From: Labrys miyagiensis
GTDB lineage: Bacteria; Pseudomonadota; Alphaproteobacteria; Rhizobiales; Labraceae
DNA length: 64,000 bases
Reading direction: 5' to 3'
Assembly: GCF_030160835.1 (NCBI RefSeq)
Contig: NZ_BSPC01000058.1
Location: 62,001-126,000, forward strand
The notes beneath the pieces are model-generated. The model did no database searches and was not told the DNA's origin. It saw nothing but the letters and a program-made list of their open reading frames with translations. Both the position numbers and the translations under genes were made by a program. This document shows positions 19,360 to 28,686 of the stretch, piece after piece (position 1 is the stretch's first letter; each line of letters opens with the position of its first letter).

Positions 19360-19728
19360 TCACCTCTGCCCGGGCCGCTCCCGTGACAGGCCCTTCTCCC
19401 GCAACTCTGCCAGATAGGCCGCCCAGCGCTCGTCCTTGTCGCGTCCCAACTCAGCGAGATAGGCCCAGGTGAACAGCCCCGTATTGTGCATGTCGTCGAA
19501 GGAAAGGCGCACGGCGTAATTGCCGACGGGATCGACCGCCAGGATTGCGACATTGATCTTGCCGCCCACCGTCTTGCGCTCGGCGGCGTTGTGACCCTGC
19601 ACCTCAGCACTGGGCGACATCACCCGCAGCAATTCGGCGGCGAGCGTATAGGACCTCCCGTCGTCGAAGGTCACGGTCAGCGTCTTTTTGTCCTTGGACA
19701 GGCGCAATTCGGTGGGCCAGGCGCTCAC
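19360..19728 (-). CDS. DUF971 domain protein (gamma-butyrobetaine hydroxylase-like N-terminal domain)
   Basis: Protein of about 122 aa matching the small DUF971 family: PTELRLSKDKKTLTVTFDDG, then VGNYAVRLSFDDMHNTGLF and WAYLAELG. Family members are linked to Fe-S cluster metabolism and molybdoenzyme or nitrate-assimilation loci; this copy is convergent with patatin and divergent from moaA, consistent with cofactor context. The GTG at 19726-19728 with an AAGGA site 7 bp upstream is preferred over upstream ATGs that add non-conserved residues. Confidence 0.8.
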   Translation of the reverse strand: MSAWPTELRLSKDKKTLTVTFDDGRSYTLAAELLRVMSPSAEVQGHNAAERKTVGGKINVAILAVDPVGNYAVRLSFDDMHNTGLFTWAYLAELGRDKDERWAAYLAELREKGLSRERPGQR

Positions 19729-19875
19729 GGCATCTTCCTTTTGAGAGATTACACGCCACATAAGGACGTGAATGGGGCGGCGCAAGCCGGATTTGACGTA
19801 GCGCGCCAGCCTTTACGACTGCTATCCGTCGCCTTAGAAGAATGACAAAGGGGACATGCCCCTCGGAGTTACCAA

Positions 19876-20901
19876 GTGTTGGATGATCATATCATGGCAG
19901 GCGGGCTGCCAATGATCGACCCCTTCGGGCGCGCGATCAACTATCTGCGCGTGTCGGTGACGGACCGCTGCGACTTTCGTTGCGTCTATTGCATGTCGGA
20001 AGACATGAATTTCCTGCCGAAGGCGGATCTGCTGACCCTCGAGGAACTCGATCGGCTCTGCACCGCCTTCATCGGCAAGGGCGTGCGCAAGCTGCGCTTC
20101 ACCGGTGGCGAACCGCTGGTGCGTCGCGGCATCATGGCGCTGTTCCATTCGATCTCTCGCCATCTCGATACCGGCCGGCTCGATGAGCTGACGCTGACCA
20201 CCAACGGCTCGCAGCTCGCCAGATACGCCGCCGAGCTCAAGGCTTGCGGCGTGAAGCGCGTCAACGTCTCGCTCGACACGCTCGATCCCGCCGCCTTCAA
20301 GGCAATCACGCGCTGGGGTGATCTCGGCAAGGTAATGGATGGCATCGACAAGGCCCAGGAAGCAGGCCTGGCAGTGAAGATCAACGCCGTCGCCATCAAG
20401 GGCATGACCGAAAACGAGGCCGGCGGCCTGATCGATTGGGCGCATGGCCGCGGCATGGATCTCACCTTCATCGAGGTGATGCCGATGGGTGACGTCTCCG
20501 GCCACCGCGTCGACCAGTATCTGCCACTCTCCATGCTGCGGGCGCAGCTGATGGACAGGTATACACTCGAAGACATCCCCTATGCGACCGGCGGCCCGGC
20601 CCGCTATGTGCGCGTCAAGGAAACCGGCGGGCGCCTCGGCTTCATCACGCCGATGACCCACAATTTCTGCGAAAGCTGCAACCGCGTGCGCGTGACCTGC
20701 ACCGGCACACTCTACATGTGCCTGGGACAGGAGGATGCCGCCGACCTGCGCGCGCCGCTGCGCGCCTCGGAGGGCAACGATATCCTCAACGCCGCGATCG
20801 ACCGCGCCATCGCCCGCAAGCCCAAGGGCCACGACTTCATCATCGACCGGCGCACCCGCCAGCCCTCCGTCAGCCGCCACATGAGCGTGACCGGCGGGTA
20901 A
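19876..20901 (+). CDS. moaA: GTP 3',8-cyclase MoaA
   Basis: Radical-SAM enzyme of molybdenum cofactor synthesis; converts GTP to 3',8-cyclo-GTP. The N-terminal cluster motif is Cys32-x3-Cys36-x2-Cys39, and the C-terminal [4Fe-4S] site is visible in [19 protein letters not shown]. The protein ends in Gly-Gly, which is needed for activity in characterised MoaA. The start shown is GTG 19876; ATG 19894 or 19912 are alternatives, the last just before the conserved PFGR. moaC is not adjacent. Confidence 0.95.
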   Translation: MLDDHIMAGGLPMIDPFGRAINYLRVSVTDRCDFRCVYCMSEDMNFLPKADLLTLEELDRLCTAFIGKGVRKLRFTGGEPLVRRGIMALFHSISRHLDTGRLDELTLTTNGSQLARYAAELKACGVKRVNVSLDTLDPAAFKAITRWGDLGKVMDGIDKAQEAGLAVKINAVAIKGMTENEAGGLIDWAHGRGMDLTFIEVMPMGDVSGHRVDQYLPLSMLRAQLMDRYTLEDIPYATGGPARYVRVKETGGRLGFITPMTHNFCESCNRVRVTCTGTLYMCLGQEDAADLRAPLRASEGNDILNAAIDRAIARKPKGHDFIIDRRTRQPSVSRHMSVTGG

Positions 20902-20993
20902 GGCATTTCGCCTGATCGCACCGGGCGGTCAGGACGGGGCAAACTGATTCTTAGCGCGCGAGCCTGCGTCCCTGAACTGCGAAAGTACTGCCC

Positions 20994-22127
20994 ATGCCCG
21001 GACCCTATGATGTCATCGTCGTCGGTGTCGGGGGCATGGGGTCGGCTGCCTGCTACCAGCTCGCCAGGCGTGGCGTGCGGGTGCTGGGGCTCGAGAAATT
21101 CGAGATCGGCCACGCCATGGGCTCATCGCATGGGTTGAGCCGCATCCTTCGCCTCGCTTATTTCCAGGGCGAAGCCTATGTGCCGCTGGTGCAGCGGGCG
21201 CGCGAGCTCTGGCTCGAGACCGGTAAGATCACCGGCGAGCCGCTTTTCTACGAAGTCGGCGCGCTCGATATCGGCCAGGAGGGCTCGGGCGTCATCGAGG
21301 ACGCCCGCGCCGCCAGCGAGAAATACGGCCTCTCCCATGAACTGCTCGACCGCAGGGCGATCGAAGAGCGCTTCCCGGCCTTCGCGCTCGATACCGACCA
21401 TATCGGCCTCTACCAGCCGCAATCGGGCTTCGTCGCCTCCGAGCGCGCCATCCTCGCCCATGTCACTCTTGCCCTCTATTATGGCGCCGAGATCCATGGC
21501 TGCGAGGCCATGCTGGACTGGAAGCCGACCGCGGGTGGCGGCGTGCGCGTGACCACCGACCGCGGCGTCTACGAGGCGGGCCGGTTGATCCTCTCCCCGG
21601 GTGCCTGGATCGGCGACCTCGTGCCGGCCCTCCAGGCTTCGACGCAGGTGGTGCGACAGACGCTCGGCTGGTTCAGCCCGCTCAGGCCGTCCCTTTTCGA
21701 CATGACCCGTTTTCCGGTCTTCACCCTTGAGGCGCAGGAGGGGCATTTCTACGGCTTCCCGCTCTGGCAGCATCCGGGCTTCAAGCTCGGCTCGCCCCAT
21801 TTCAGTGGCGAGCCCTACGATCCCCATCTGCCGGACCGCCAGCCTTCATTCGCCCAGCGCGACCTGCTGCGGGCCTGCCTCGCCAAGCATATTCCCGCCG
21901 CCAATGGCGACCTGCTCGGCCTCAAGGCCTGCATGTACACGATGACGCCGGATGAGCATTTCATCATCGACACCCTGCCTGGCTTCGAGCAGGTGATCGT
22001 CGCCTCGCCGTGTTCCGGCCATGGCTACAAATTCGCCAGCGCCATCGGCGAGGCCCTGGCGGAACTGGCGACATCGGGACGCAGCCGCTTCGACCTCGAC
22101 ATGTTCAGCCTGCGACGTTTTGCTTGA
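20994..22127 (+). CDS. solA: N-methyl-L-tryptophan oxidase / sarcosine oxidase family flavoprotein
   Basis: FAD-dependent amine oxidase of 377 aa. The dinucleotide-binding motif GVGGMG is at 11-16, MGSSHGLSRILR (42-53) is family-typical, and ACMYTMTPDEHF contains the Cys that covalently binds FAD in monomeric sarcosine oxidases. It oxidatively demethylates an N-methyl amino acid, releasing formaldehyde and H2O2. It is followed by two EamA exporters. The exact N-methyl substrate is uncertain; the symbol reflects family resemblance. Confidence 0.82.
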   Translation: MPGPYDVIVVGVGGMGSAACYQLARRGVRVLGLEKFEIGHAMGSSHGLSRILRLAYFQGEAYVPLVQRARELWLETGKITGEPLFYEVGALDIGQEGSGVIEDARAASEKYGLSHELLDRRAIEERFPAFALDTDHIGLYQPQSGFVASERAILAHVTLALYYGAEIHGCEAMLDWKPTAGGGVRVTTDRGVYEAGRLILSPGAWIGDLVPALQASTQVVRQTLGWFSPLRPSLFDMTRFPVFTLEAQEGHFYGFPLWQHPGFKLGSPHFSGEPYDPHLPDRQPSFAQRDLLRACLAKHIPAANGDLLGLKACMYTMTPDEHFIIDTLPGFEQVIVASPCSGHGYKFASAIGEALAELATSGRSRFDLDMFSLRRFA

Positions 22128-22245
22128 AATTCGGGCTGCTTGTCTTTGCCAAATCACTGGCACAAGTATAAATAGAGCAATATTCTTTCTTCGCCCCCGC
22201 AGCATCGCTTTTTTCCGCGAGGGCAGTGTTCTGATTGCATCCTTC

Positions 22246-23133
22246 ATGACATCCGTCCGTTCCCATTGGTTTGGCATCGCCGCGGTCGTTCTCGCGACGG
22301 GCTTGTTCATCGTCTCCGATTCCATGTTGAAACTGACCGCGCAGGCGCTGCAGCAGCCCTTCCAGGTGCTGTTCATGCGCTGCTTCTTCGGCTTCATCTG
22401 CAGCGCAGTGTTTGTGCTGGTCATGGGGCAGTGGCGCGAGATCAGCGGCGCATTCCACTGGCGCGTGCTGCTTCGCGCTTCGTCTGAAGCCGCCTCGACC
22501 TTGTTCTACATGGCGGCTCTGGCCAACATGCCGATCGCCGATGCCATCGCCATCGGGCAGACGGCGCCGCTCCTGGTGATCATTGCGGTCGCGGTGATCT
22601 TCCGCGAGCGCATCGGCGCCATCCGCCTCGTCCTGGTCTGCGCCGGCTTCCTCGGGGCAGTGCTGGTGGCGCAGCCCACGGGCGCCGGGCTTTCGCCGGC
22701 AGCTGTCTATGCCTTCCTGACGGCGATGACGGTGGCGATGCGGGACCTTCTCACACGCGGCGTCCCCTCCTCGATCCCCACCTTCGTGGTGCTATCGGCC
22801 AGCGGCCTCATCCTCTCGCTGACGACCGGCGCGGCCGCCCTGGCCCTCCATCCCTGGATGCCGCCGAGCCCGGCGCAATGGCTCACCATGATCGCCTCCG
22901 GCTTCATCGTGACGCTGGGCCAGATGGCGATCTTCCTGGCCTATCGCCGGGCGCCGGCCAGCGTGGTCGCGCCCTACTATTACAGCTTCACGGTCTGGGC
23001 GGTGACGGCTGGTTTCGTGGTCTGGCGGGAGGTGCCCAACAGCCTTGCCGTCATCGGCATGGTGCTGATCGTCGGCAGTGGCATCGCCCTGCTCTTTGTC
23101 CGCTCGCGCCAGGTCCAGGAAGCGGTGGCCTGA
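22246..23133 (+). CDS. EamA/DMT-family transporter
   Basis: Membrane protein of 295 aa with about ten hydrophobic segments in two EamA repeats. The ATG at 22246 was chosen because the first helix follows directly; an upstream extension overlaps the oxidase gene. Its stop overlaps the ATG of the next EamA gene (TGATG at 23131-23135), so the pair is translationally coupled and may be co-regulated or form a heteromeric exporter. The substrate is unknown. Confidence 0.88.
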   Translation: MTSVRSHWFGIAAVVLATGLFIVSDSMLKLTAQALQQPFQVLFMRCFFGFICSAVFVLVMGQWREISGAFHWRVLLRASSEAASTLFYMAALANMPIADAIAIGQTAPLLVIIAVAVIFRERIGAIRLVLVCAGFLGAVLVAQPTGAGLSPAAVYAFLTAMTVAMRDLLTRGVPSSIPTFVVLSASGLILSLTTGAAALALHPWMPPSPAQWLTMIASGFIVTLGQMAIFLAYRRAPASVVAPYYYSFTVWAVTAGFVVWREVPNSLAVIGMVLIVGSGIALLFVRSRQVQEAVA

Positions 23134-24068
23134 TGAGCAGCGTGCCCTTTACGCAGGCCGATCTCGGCCAGCAGCGTGCCAACCAGCGCGGCATTCTCCT
23201 GATGATCGGGGCGATGACGAGCTTCGTGGGCAATGATGCCCTGGCCAAGCTCGCGACAGGCTTGATGCCGGTGAGCCAGGTGATCGCCATTCGCGGCGTC
23301 TTCGCCTCGCTTTTCGTACTCGGCCTGATCTTCGCCAGTGGCCTCGGCCCGCAGTTTCGCCGGATTTTCCAATGGCCAGTGCTGATACGCGGCTGCATGG
23401 AAGTGATGGTGGCGGTCACCTCGCTCGTCGGCCTGACCCATGTGCCGCTCGGCACGGCCACCACCGTCGGACAGATCACGCCGATCCTGCTGCTCGCCTT
23501 TTCCGCCTTCCTGCTGGGAGAGCGGGTGGACGGCCGGCGCTGGCTGGCGGTGCTGGTCTGCTTTGCCGGTGTGATGCTCGTGGCCCATCCCACCGCGAAC
23601 GGGCTCAATCTCTTCATCCTCTCCTCCCTCGCCTGCGCCGTCCTTACTGCGCTACGCGACCTCGTGACCCATCGCATGGGCGCGAAGGTGCCGACGCTGC
23701 TGGCCACGCTCGGCACCACGGTCGTGGTCTCGCTCGCCGGCTTCGGCGGTTCGGCCTTCGCGGAGTGGCAGCCCCTCACCGCGCATAACCTGGTGATCGT
23801 CATGCTGGGCGGCCTATGCCTGGTCGGCGGCCATGCGCTGGTCATTGCCGCCTATCGCGGCGTCCAGGTCTCGGTGGTCAGCCCGTTCCGCTATTCCGCC
23901 ATCGCACTTGCGGTGATCGTCGGGCTTGTGGTGTTCGGCGATTTGCCCGATGTGTGGACGGCGCTCGGCATGGTGCTGATCACCATCAGCGGTCTCTATG
24001 CCGCGCAACGCGAGATACGCCGGCGCCGTGCCATCGAGGCGGCCCTGGCGCGGGATGGCGGTGGCTGA
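23133..24068 (+). CDS. EamA/DMT-family transporter
   Basis: Second EamA membrane protein, 311 aa, about ten transmembrane helices, with a basic C-terminal tail (REIRRRR). The start codon overlaps the stop of the preceding paralogue. The two are clearly related in arrangement (RDLLTRG versus RDLVTHRMG in the mid-region), suggesting tandem duplication. The enoyl-CoA hydratase gene begins 13 bp downstream. Confidence 0.88.
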   Translation: MSSVPFTQADLGQQRANQRGILLMIGAMTSFVGNDALAKLATGLMPVSQVIAIRGVFASLFVLGLIFASGLGPQFRRIFQWPVLIRGCMEVMVAVTSLVGLTHVPLGTATTVGQITPILLLAFSAFLLGERVDGRRWLAVLVCFAGVMLVAHPTANGLNLFILSSLACAVLTALRDLVTHRMGAKVPTLLATLGTTVVVSLAGFGGSAFAEWQPLTAHNLVIVMLGGLCLVGGHALVIAAYRGVQVSVVSPFRYSAIALAVIVGLVVFGDLPDVWTALGMVLITISGLYAAQREIRRRRAIEAALARDGGG

Positions 24069-24081
24069 ACGAGGGAATGCC

Positions 24082-24867
24082 ATGAATGAGCTGGTGGTCG
24101 AGAATGCAGGTCCGGTGCGCACGCTGACCCTGAACCGTCCCGCCAAGCTCAACGCCTTCACCGCCTCCCTCCATGCCGAGTTGCGAGAGGCCCTGGCCTT
24201 GGCAATGCAGGACGACGGCGTCAAGGCCGTGGTGCTCACCGGCTCCGGGCGCGCCTTCTCCTCGGGCCAGGATCTCACCGAGGAACTGCCGCGCGATGCC
24301 GCCGGCCGCATCGATCTCGGCCCAGCGCTCGAGCGCGACTATAATCCGCTGATCAAGCAGATCGTCGCGGCGCCCAAGCCCATCATCGCCGCGCTCAACG
24401 GCCCGGCCGTCGGCGCCGCCATGAACATCGCGCTCGCCTGCGACATCGTGCTGGCCGCGCGCTCCGCCAGCCTGCAGGAGGCCTTTGCCCGCATCGGCCT
24501 GATCCCCGACGCCGGCGGCACCTGGCTGCTGCCACGCCTGACAGGTCCCAGGCGTGCGCTTGCCCTGATGCTTACGGCCGAGCCGGTGCCGGCCGAGGAA
24601 GCCTTGCGGCTGGGGCTGGTCTACAAGGTCTATGAGGACGCCGATTTCGCAGCAGACGTTGCCGCCTTTGCCGAAAAGCTCGCGAGGGGGCCCGCCCTCG
24701 CCTATCGGCTGATACGCGAAGCCGTATTCGCCAGCGACGGCAACGATCTCGACGCCCAGCTCGCGCTCGAGGCGGCGCTGCAGCAAAAGGCCGGCGCTTC
24801 CCGGGATTTCCAGGAGGGCGTTGCCGCCTTCCTGGAGAAGAGACCGCCCCGCTTCGAGGGGCGGTAG
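24082..24867 (+). CDS. Enoyl-CoA hydratase/isomerase (PaaG-like)
   Basis: Crotonase-fold protein of 261 aa. Oxyanion-hole segments are GSGRAFSSGQDL (54-65) and NGPAVGAAMNIAL (106-118). The active-site motif GLIPDAGGTW (139-148) has Asp143, as in PaaG isomerases, instead of the second hydratase Glu. It is therefore more likely an enoyl-CoA or epoxyphenylacetyl-CoA isomerase than a hydratase, although no other paa gene is nearby. GAGGGA precedes the ATG at 24082. Confidence 0.85.
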   Translation: MNELVVENAGPVRTLTLNRPAKLNAFTASLHAELREALALAMQDDGVKAVVLTGSGRAFSSGQDLTEELPRDAAGRIDLGPALERDYNPLIKQIVAAPKPIIAALNGPAVGAAMNIALACDIVLAARSASLQEAFARIGLIPDAGGTWLLPRLTGPRRALALMLTAEPVPAEEALRLGLVYKVYEDADFAADVAAFAEKLARGPALAYRLIREAVFASDGNDLDAQLALEAALQQKAGASRDFQEGVAAFLEKRPPRFEGR

Positions 24868-25047
24868 AGGCAAGCCAGGAGGGTCCCGACAGGTGGAAAA
24901 AGTCTGAGCCTTTTCATCACATGCCTCGGCAGCGTGGCGAGCGATATTCGGCTGTCGAAGATCCCGTGTGGTAGGTTACGCTTTCCTAACGTGCCTTCGG
25001 GGGCTATTTGTCCGAAGATACCTGTCCACCGAAGAAGAGGCCTCATC

Positions 25048-25260
25048 TTGTTCCGTTCGCGCTGGATCCTTCTCACGCTGTTTGCCGTCATCGCCGTCGC
25101 CGCAATCTATGTCGGGACAAATCCGGAGATGGCGAGCCGTTATGCCGCGGCCCAGCGCGACGCTGCGTTGAGCGCCGACAGCAAGGAGATCATCACCCTG
25201 CTGATCGGACTTGCCATCGCGGCCTATTTCGGCTGGTTCTTTTTCATTCGCAGGCATTGA
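25048..25260 (+). CDS. Small hypothetical membrane protein (70 aa)
   Basis: The TTG start at 25048 follows an AGAGG site by 7 nt. Two hydrophobic helices (about residues 6-23 and 47-66) flank a short polar loop rich in Ala, Arg and Asp. No recognised domain. The protein ends in a basic FIRRH. An ATG at 24934 would add 38 poorly hydrophobic residues and lacks a good ribosome site. Confidence 0.55.
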   Translation: MFRSRWILLTLFAVIAVAAIYVGTNPEMASRYAAAQRDAALSADSKEIITLLIGLAIAAYFGWFFFIRRH

Positions 25261-25296
25261 GGCCCACTGGTCCTCTTCTTCAAAGCCAGACAGAGG

Positions 25297-26211
25297 TCAG
25301 CTCTGCGCCGGCACGACGGCAGGCTCAGTGCTCCGACCGGAAAGAGCCACGACGACGATTGCCGCCGCAATCATCGCACCGCCGGCCAGCGCCGCGGTGG
25401 AGGGCCGCTCGCCCAACAGCAGGAAGGCCGCCAAAGCACCGAAGATGCATTCGGCGCCGACGATGATCGCGGCATGGGTCGCCGTGGTGAAGCGCTGGGC
25501 GAGGGTGATCAGGCCGAAGCCGAGCGCCGTCGAGAACACACCGAGCACGACGAGTTCCGGCGCCGCTCCATAGAGACCCGGCAGGGTTACGCCCCCATTC
25601 AGGGCGCCGAGTGGCAGCGCCACCACCGCCGTACCGAGGAACTGCACTACGGAGGTGGCAATGGGGCGGCCGAACTGGCGCATGTGCCGCTCCAGTTCCA
25701 CCAGCCAGAGCGCATAGATGACGGCCGACAGCAGGGCGGTGAAATCGCCCTTGCCGATGCCCGCAACGCCGCCGTCCGACATCAGGCAGAGGCCGGCGAA
25801 AGTCATGCCCACGGCGAGATAGGTGCTGGGCAAGGGACGTGCGCTCATGAGCAGCCAGGCAAACAGCGGCGTGATCACCACATCGGTATTGACGAGGAAG
25901 CTCGCATTCGTGACTGAACTGTCCAGATAGGCAATCTGCTGCACGACGAGCGCCAGTGCGAACAGGGCCGAGACGCGGAACAGGCTCCGCCACCAGCCCT
26001 TCTGTCCCCTCTCGCCCTCCTCGACGAACAGCAGGAGCGGCGCCACAAGCAGGCCGGCGATCAACGATCTCAGGCCGGCGGCGCTGAGGGCGTCGATATC
26101 CTCGAGGATGGTTTTTTGCGCAACATTGCCTCCTCCCCACATGGCGGCCGCCAGCAGAAGCAATAGATTGGCCTGGAATCTCGACACGCTCGCCCCCGAT
26201 CGTCGAGCCAC
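25297..26211 (-). CDS. EamA/DMT-family transporter
   Basis: Inner-membrane protein of 304 aa with about ten transmembrane segments and the typical start LLLLAAAMWGGGNVAQK. A drug/metabolite exporter of unknown substrate, not closely similar to the tandem pair at 22-24 kb. Convergent with the 70-aa membrane protein gene. Upstream (26315-26343) lies a TGAACCTT/AAGGTTCA inverted repeat of unknown role. Confidence 0.87.
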   Translation of the reverse strand: MARRSGASVSRFQANLLLLLAAAMWGGGNVAQKTILEDIDALSAAGLRSLIAGLLVAPLLLFVEEGERGQKGWWRSLFRVSALFALALVVQQIAYLDSSVTNASFLVNTDVVITPLFAWLLMSARPLPSTYLAVGMTFAGLCLMSDGGVAGIGKGDFTALLSAVIYALWLVELERHMRQFGRPIATSVVQFLGTAVVALPLGALNGGVTLPGLYGAAPELVVLGVFSTALGFGLITLAQRFTTATHAAIIVGAECIFGALAAFLLLGERPSTAALAGGAMIAAAIVVVALSGRSTEPAVVPAQS

Positions 26212-26901
26212 CGCATTTCATGTCGACGCCATCATCCGGTCGCACGACGATGCTCCGCACAGGATTGGCGGAGGAGCCTTGCGTTCAATCCGATCGCGCC
26301 AAAGCAAGAAGGATTGAACCTTCATGAAAAAGGCAAAGGTTCAGGAACCATATGCAGGAAAGTCTGCGGCGACTGTTTCTGACACCGTTTGGAAGTGCCC
26401 TGTTTTCTCCCTCACGCCCGGCAAGACTATTCCATGGAAACAGCAGCCTGGTCCTGAAAGACCGATGATAAAGTTCTGAAAATATCGGTCCGCAAGAAAA
26501 CGATGAAGGCGAAGGCTGCTTAGATCTTTGAGCACCATTGCAGCTTCCTGCAGCGGGTATTCATCGCTTCAGGGCATCGTCGGGGAACACACCCACCTCG
26601 CCGACGGGTACCCCGGACAAACGAAACCCCGCCATTGCTGACGGGGTTGCCTTGCGACAAAGGCCGGGATCAAACCCAAAGGCGAAACGCCGGCCATTTC
26701 ATTTCGATACGCCTGCCCCCCAGTACATCCGTGGTAGAGCTGCCTCTCGATCGGGTACCTGACGCGTCCGCCGGATCACCCTTAGAAGCCATATAGGAAG
26801 GCAGTGTGTCGATTGCAAGGCGCAATCGGATAAAGGGCGAAATGTCATCCTGGAGGTATCTTCACACGCACCGGCGCGGGGCAGGCACGGCATAGCCGTA
26901 A
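26212..26901. other. Gene-poor intergenic stretch
   Basis: No convincing coding region on either strand. Visible structures are an inverted repeat TGAACCTT-N13-AAGGTTCA at 26315-26343 and a hairpin AACCCCG-N10-CGGGGTT at 26625-26648. A 65-codon frame on the minus strand (26341-26538) lacks codon bias and homology cues. The stretch ends at a MITE-like element. Confidence 0.5.
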
Positions 26902-27079
26902 AAGCCTCCCCCACGAAGCTGGGGGAGGTGGCATTGCGAAGCAATGACGGAGGGGGTGTGGTCAGAATTAAGCACAGGAAACGCAACTCAGATACGACGT
27001 TTTCCGAGCCTTATCCTGACCACACCCCCTCCGTCACGACTTCGTCGTGACACCTCCCCCAGCTTCGTGGGGGAGGCTT
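26902..27079. mobile_element. MITE-like element, copy 1 (178 bp)
   Basis: Perfect 29-bp terminal inverted repeats (26902-26930 and 27051-27079, starting AAGCCTCCCCCACGAAGC). An inner 17-bp inverted repeat pair starts GGAGGGGGTGTGG (26949-26965 and 27016-27032). It encodes no protein. A second copy with the same ends and a diverged centre is at 63326-63502, which supports a mobile non-autonomous origin. Confidence 0.75.
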
Positions 27080-28056
27080 GCGTCGCGCTGGCTGAGACAC
27101 GGCAACCCTCTTCTAGGACACGGCTTCGCCTTTCCGCGCCCTGTGCGGGCCGGAGCATGAAGAAGATCGAGGCGACGGCGGCCGCAGAGCGGCCGCGAAT
27201 CCAGTATCCGTGGAGGGCCTGGCTGCCTGTCGATGCGGCCGCCGTCGCCTCTTCTTCGTTCCCGGCCCGCGCGCCGACATCAACGCGGCAAGGCCAGGAC
27301 GTTGTTTCCATCGCTCGGGGGCTCGTCACGGCCGGCCTCTCGGCCTGACCGCTGCTTCGCTCCCAAGCCGCCAGATGGAAGGCATGCCGGGGACCGGAGG
27401 GCGCGGCCCCTCCAGCTTCCCATCATGCCGGTCAGCCGACGTCCGTCGCTGTGGCTTCCGAGCCAGGGAAGCCCGCGCACGGGTTCATCGTCTCGCCCAC
27501 GGAACGGGCGCGGGAAACCGGGGCGTGCGGCGCGATCTCTCGCTCCGCTTGCCGGCGCCGACAGCCCTGTCCTCGCTGTCGCCACCGCCGCTGCCGGCAA
27601 GGCCGGCAGAGGTTCCCAATTCCCATCGCATATGGATCCCCAGGGCGTGAAACGCCCTGATGGCGGCTCCACGGGCCGCCGATCCAACAGGTTCCTCATC
27701 AAGCCCCGTTGCTCAGGCCGAACGGACCGGATCGAACCCGCGGCACAGCCGAAGGCGAGAATCCCTCGCCGCCCGAAGGCGACGAGCCGGCCTGCTGATC
27801 CCCGCTCCCGCGCCCCGTCCTGGTTTGCGGCCAGGACGTATCGGGCGGAAAGAGCGACGCGGCTGGCGTGCCGCTGGCATGAACCGGATCAACCGGGGTG
27901 GGCGGAAGCGGCGGGCCGATCCGGATCGGCGCTGCGCTTCATTCCACGCAGGAGTAGGACATGGAATCGCACGTACGTCAATATATGTTTATGATATGTT
28001 CAATGTGAACCAGGTTGACGAAACCCAAGGATGATAGGGCTTGGCGGAGGCTCACC
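27080..28056. other. GC-rich tract with no assignable gene
   Basis: Nearly 1 kb between the MITE-like element and the next repeat. Several overlapping frames stay open, but their translations are Arg/Pro/Ser-rich and low in hydrophobic residues, with no start-site context or family match, which is what random high-GC DNA gives. The last 60 bp turn abruptly AT-rich (CAATATATG, TATGATATG). It could be a decayed mobile-element remnant or an untranslated RNA; nothing is proven. Confidence 0.4.
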
Positions 28057-28142
28057 CGTCATTGCGAGCGCAGCGACGCAATCCAGGGGTCGTAGGGCAG
28101 TGTCCGTTGCTCCTGGATTGCGTCGCTGCGCTCGCAATGACG
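28057..28142. repeat. Inverted repeat of the CGTCATTGCGAG type
   Basis: Two perfect 31-bp inverted arms (28057-28087 and 28112-28142) separated by 24 bp. CGTCATTGCGAGCGCAGCG-type sequences are a widespread dispersed repeat in Rhizobiales and other bacteria. It marks the end of the gene-free region. Confidence 0.85.
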
Positions 28143-28288
28143 GCGAGGAACGAGCCAAATTAACCCGAAGCGATTGCCTTGATGGTGTGTTCAGGGTTAG
28201 CGAGCAAAGAGAGGGCACGCACGGCACGACCATAAAGACCTTCACCCAATTGCCCTGGCGATGTGTCGCCGCCAACGAAATCTGCGAA

Positions 28289-28669
28289 TCAAGCCTGCCC
28301 GTCGATAAAGCCTCCATCGGGCGCCGCATGGGGCAGAGACCAGCCGAAATAGACCTCGACCTCGACTATATGGCCGTCGCGGAGCCTCAGGACTTCCGTA
28401 TTGCGAAAACGCCTCCCGCCCCGCATACGCGCCTCATAGGTCACGAAGACGCGGTCGCCGGCTGGCGCCAGATGGATGAAATCGAAGGCCTCGATATCCT
28501 GCCCGCCCGGCCAGCAGCGCTCGAAATAGGTCTGGCGATCGATGCGGTTGTCACGTGGGCTGGTGAAATGAAAATCCTCTGCGATCAGGGCCTCGATCGC
28601 CGCTCGATCCTTGCTCACATAGGCCCCATAGCAGGCGCGGGCCGCTGCCAGATTGCTTTGCTCCGTCAT
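28289..28669 (-). CDS. NTF2-like / SnoaL-like protein
   Basis: Protein of 126 aa with the cone-shaped NTF2 fold signature: an N-terminal helix with YGAYVSKD, then DFHFTSP and a C-terminal beta-sheet (RFRNTEVLRLRDGHIVEVEVYFG). Members include polyketide cyclases, ketosteroid isomerases and detoxification proteins. It lies 17 bp downstream of the GST gene on the same strand and is probably co-transcribed under HxlR control. Confidence 0.8.
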   Translation of the reverse strand: MTEQSNLAAARACYGAYVSKDRAAIEALIAEDFHFTSPRDNRIDRQTYFERCWPGGQDIEAFDFIHLAPAGDRVFVTYEARMRGGRRFRNTEVLRLRDGHIVEVEVYFGWSLPHAAPDGGFIDGQA

Positions 28670-28686
28670 GCCGACCTTCTCTGCCT

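Noticed and set aside
19786-19875. Moco riboswitch before moaA
   Set aside because: Too short and lacks the expected conserved stems; only a small GGGG/CCCC hairpin is seen.
26341-26538. 65-codon protein gene on the minus strand
   Set aside because: No ribosome site, atypical composition for this genome and no recognisable domain.
26541-26800. tRNA or tmRNA gene
   Set aside because: No cloverleaf, T-loop (GGTTCGA-type) or CCA-end pattern and no plausible tag reading frame.
27210-28034. Overlapping Arg/Pro/Ser-rich open frames
   Set aside because: Several frames are open at once, as expected in GC-rich non-coding DNA; none has start context or family features.
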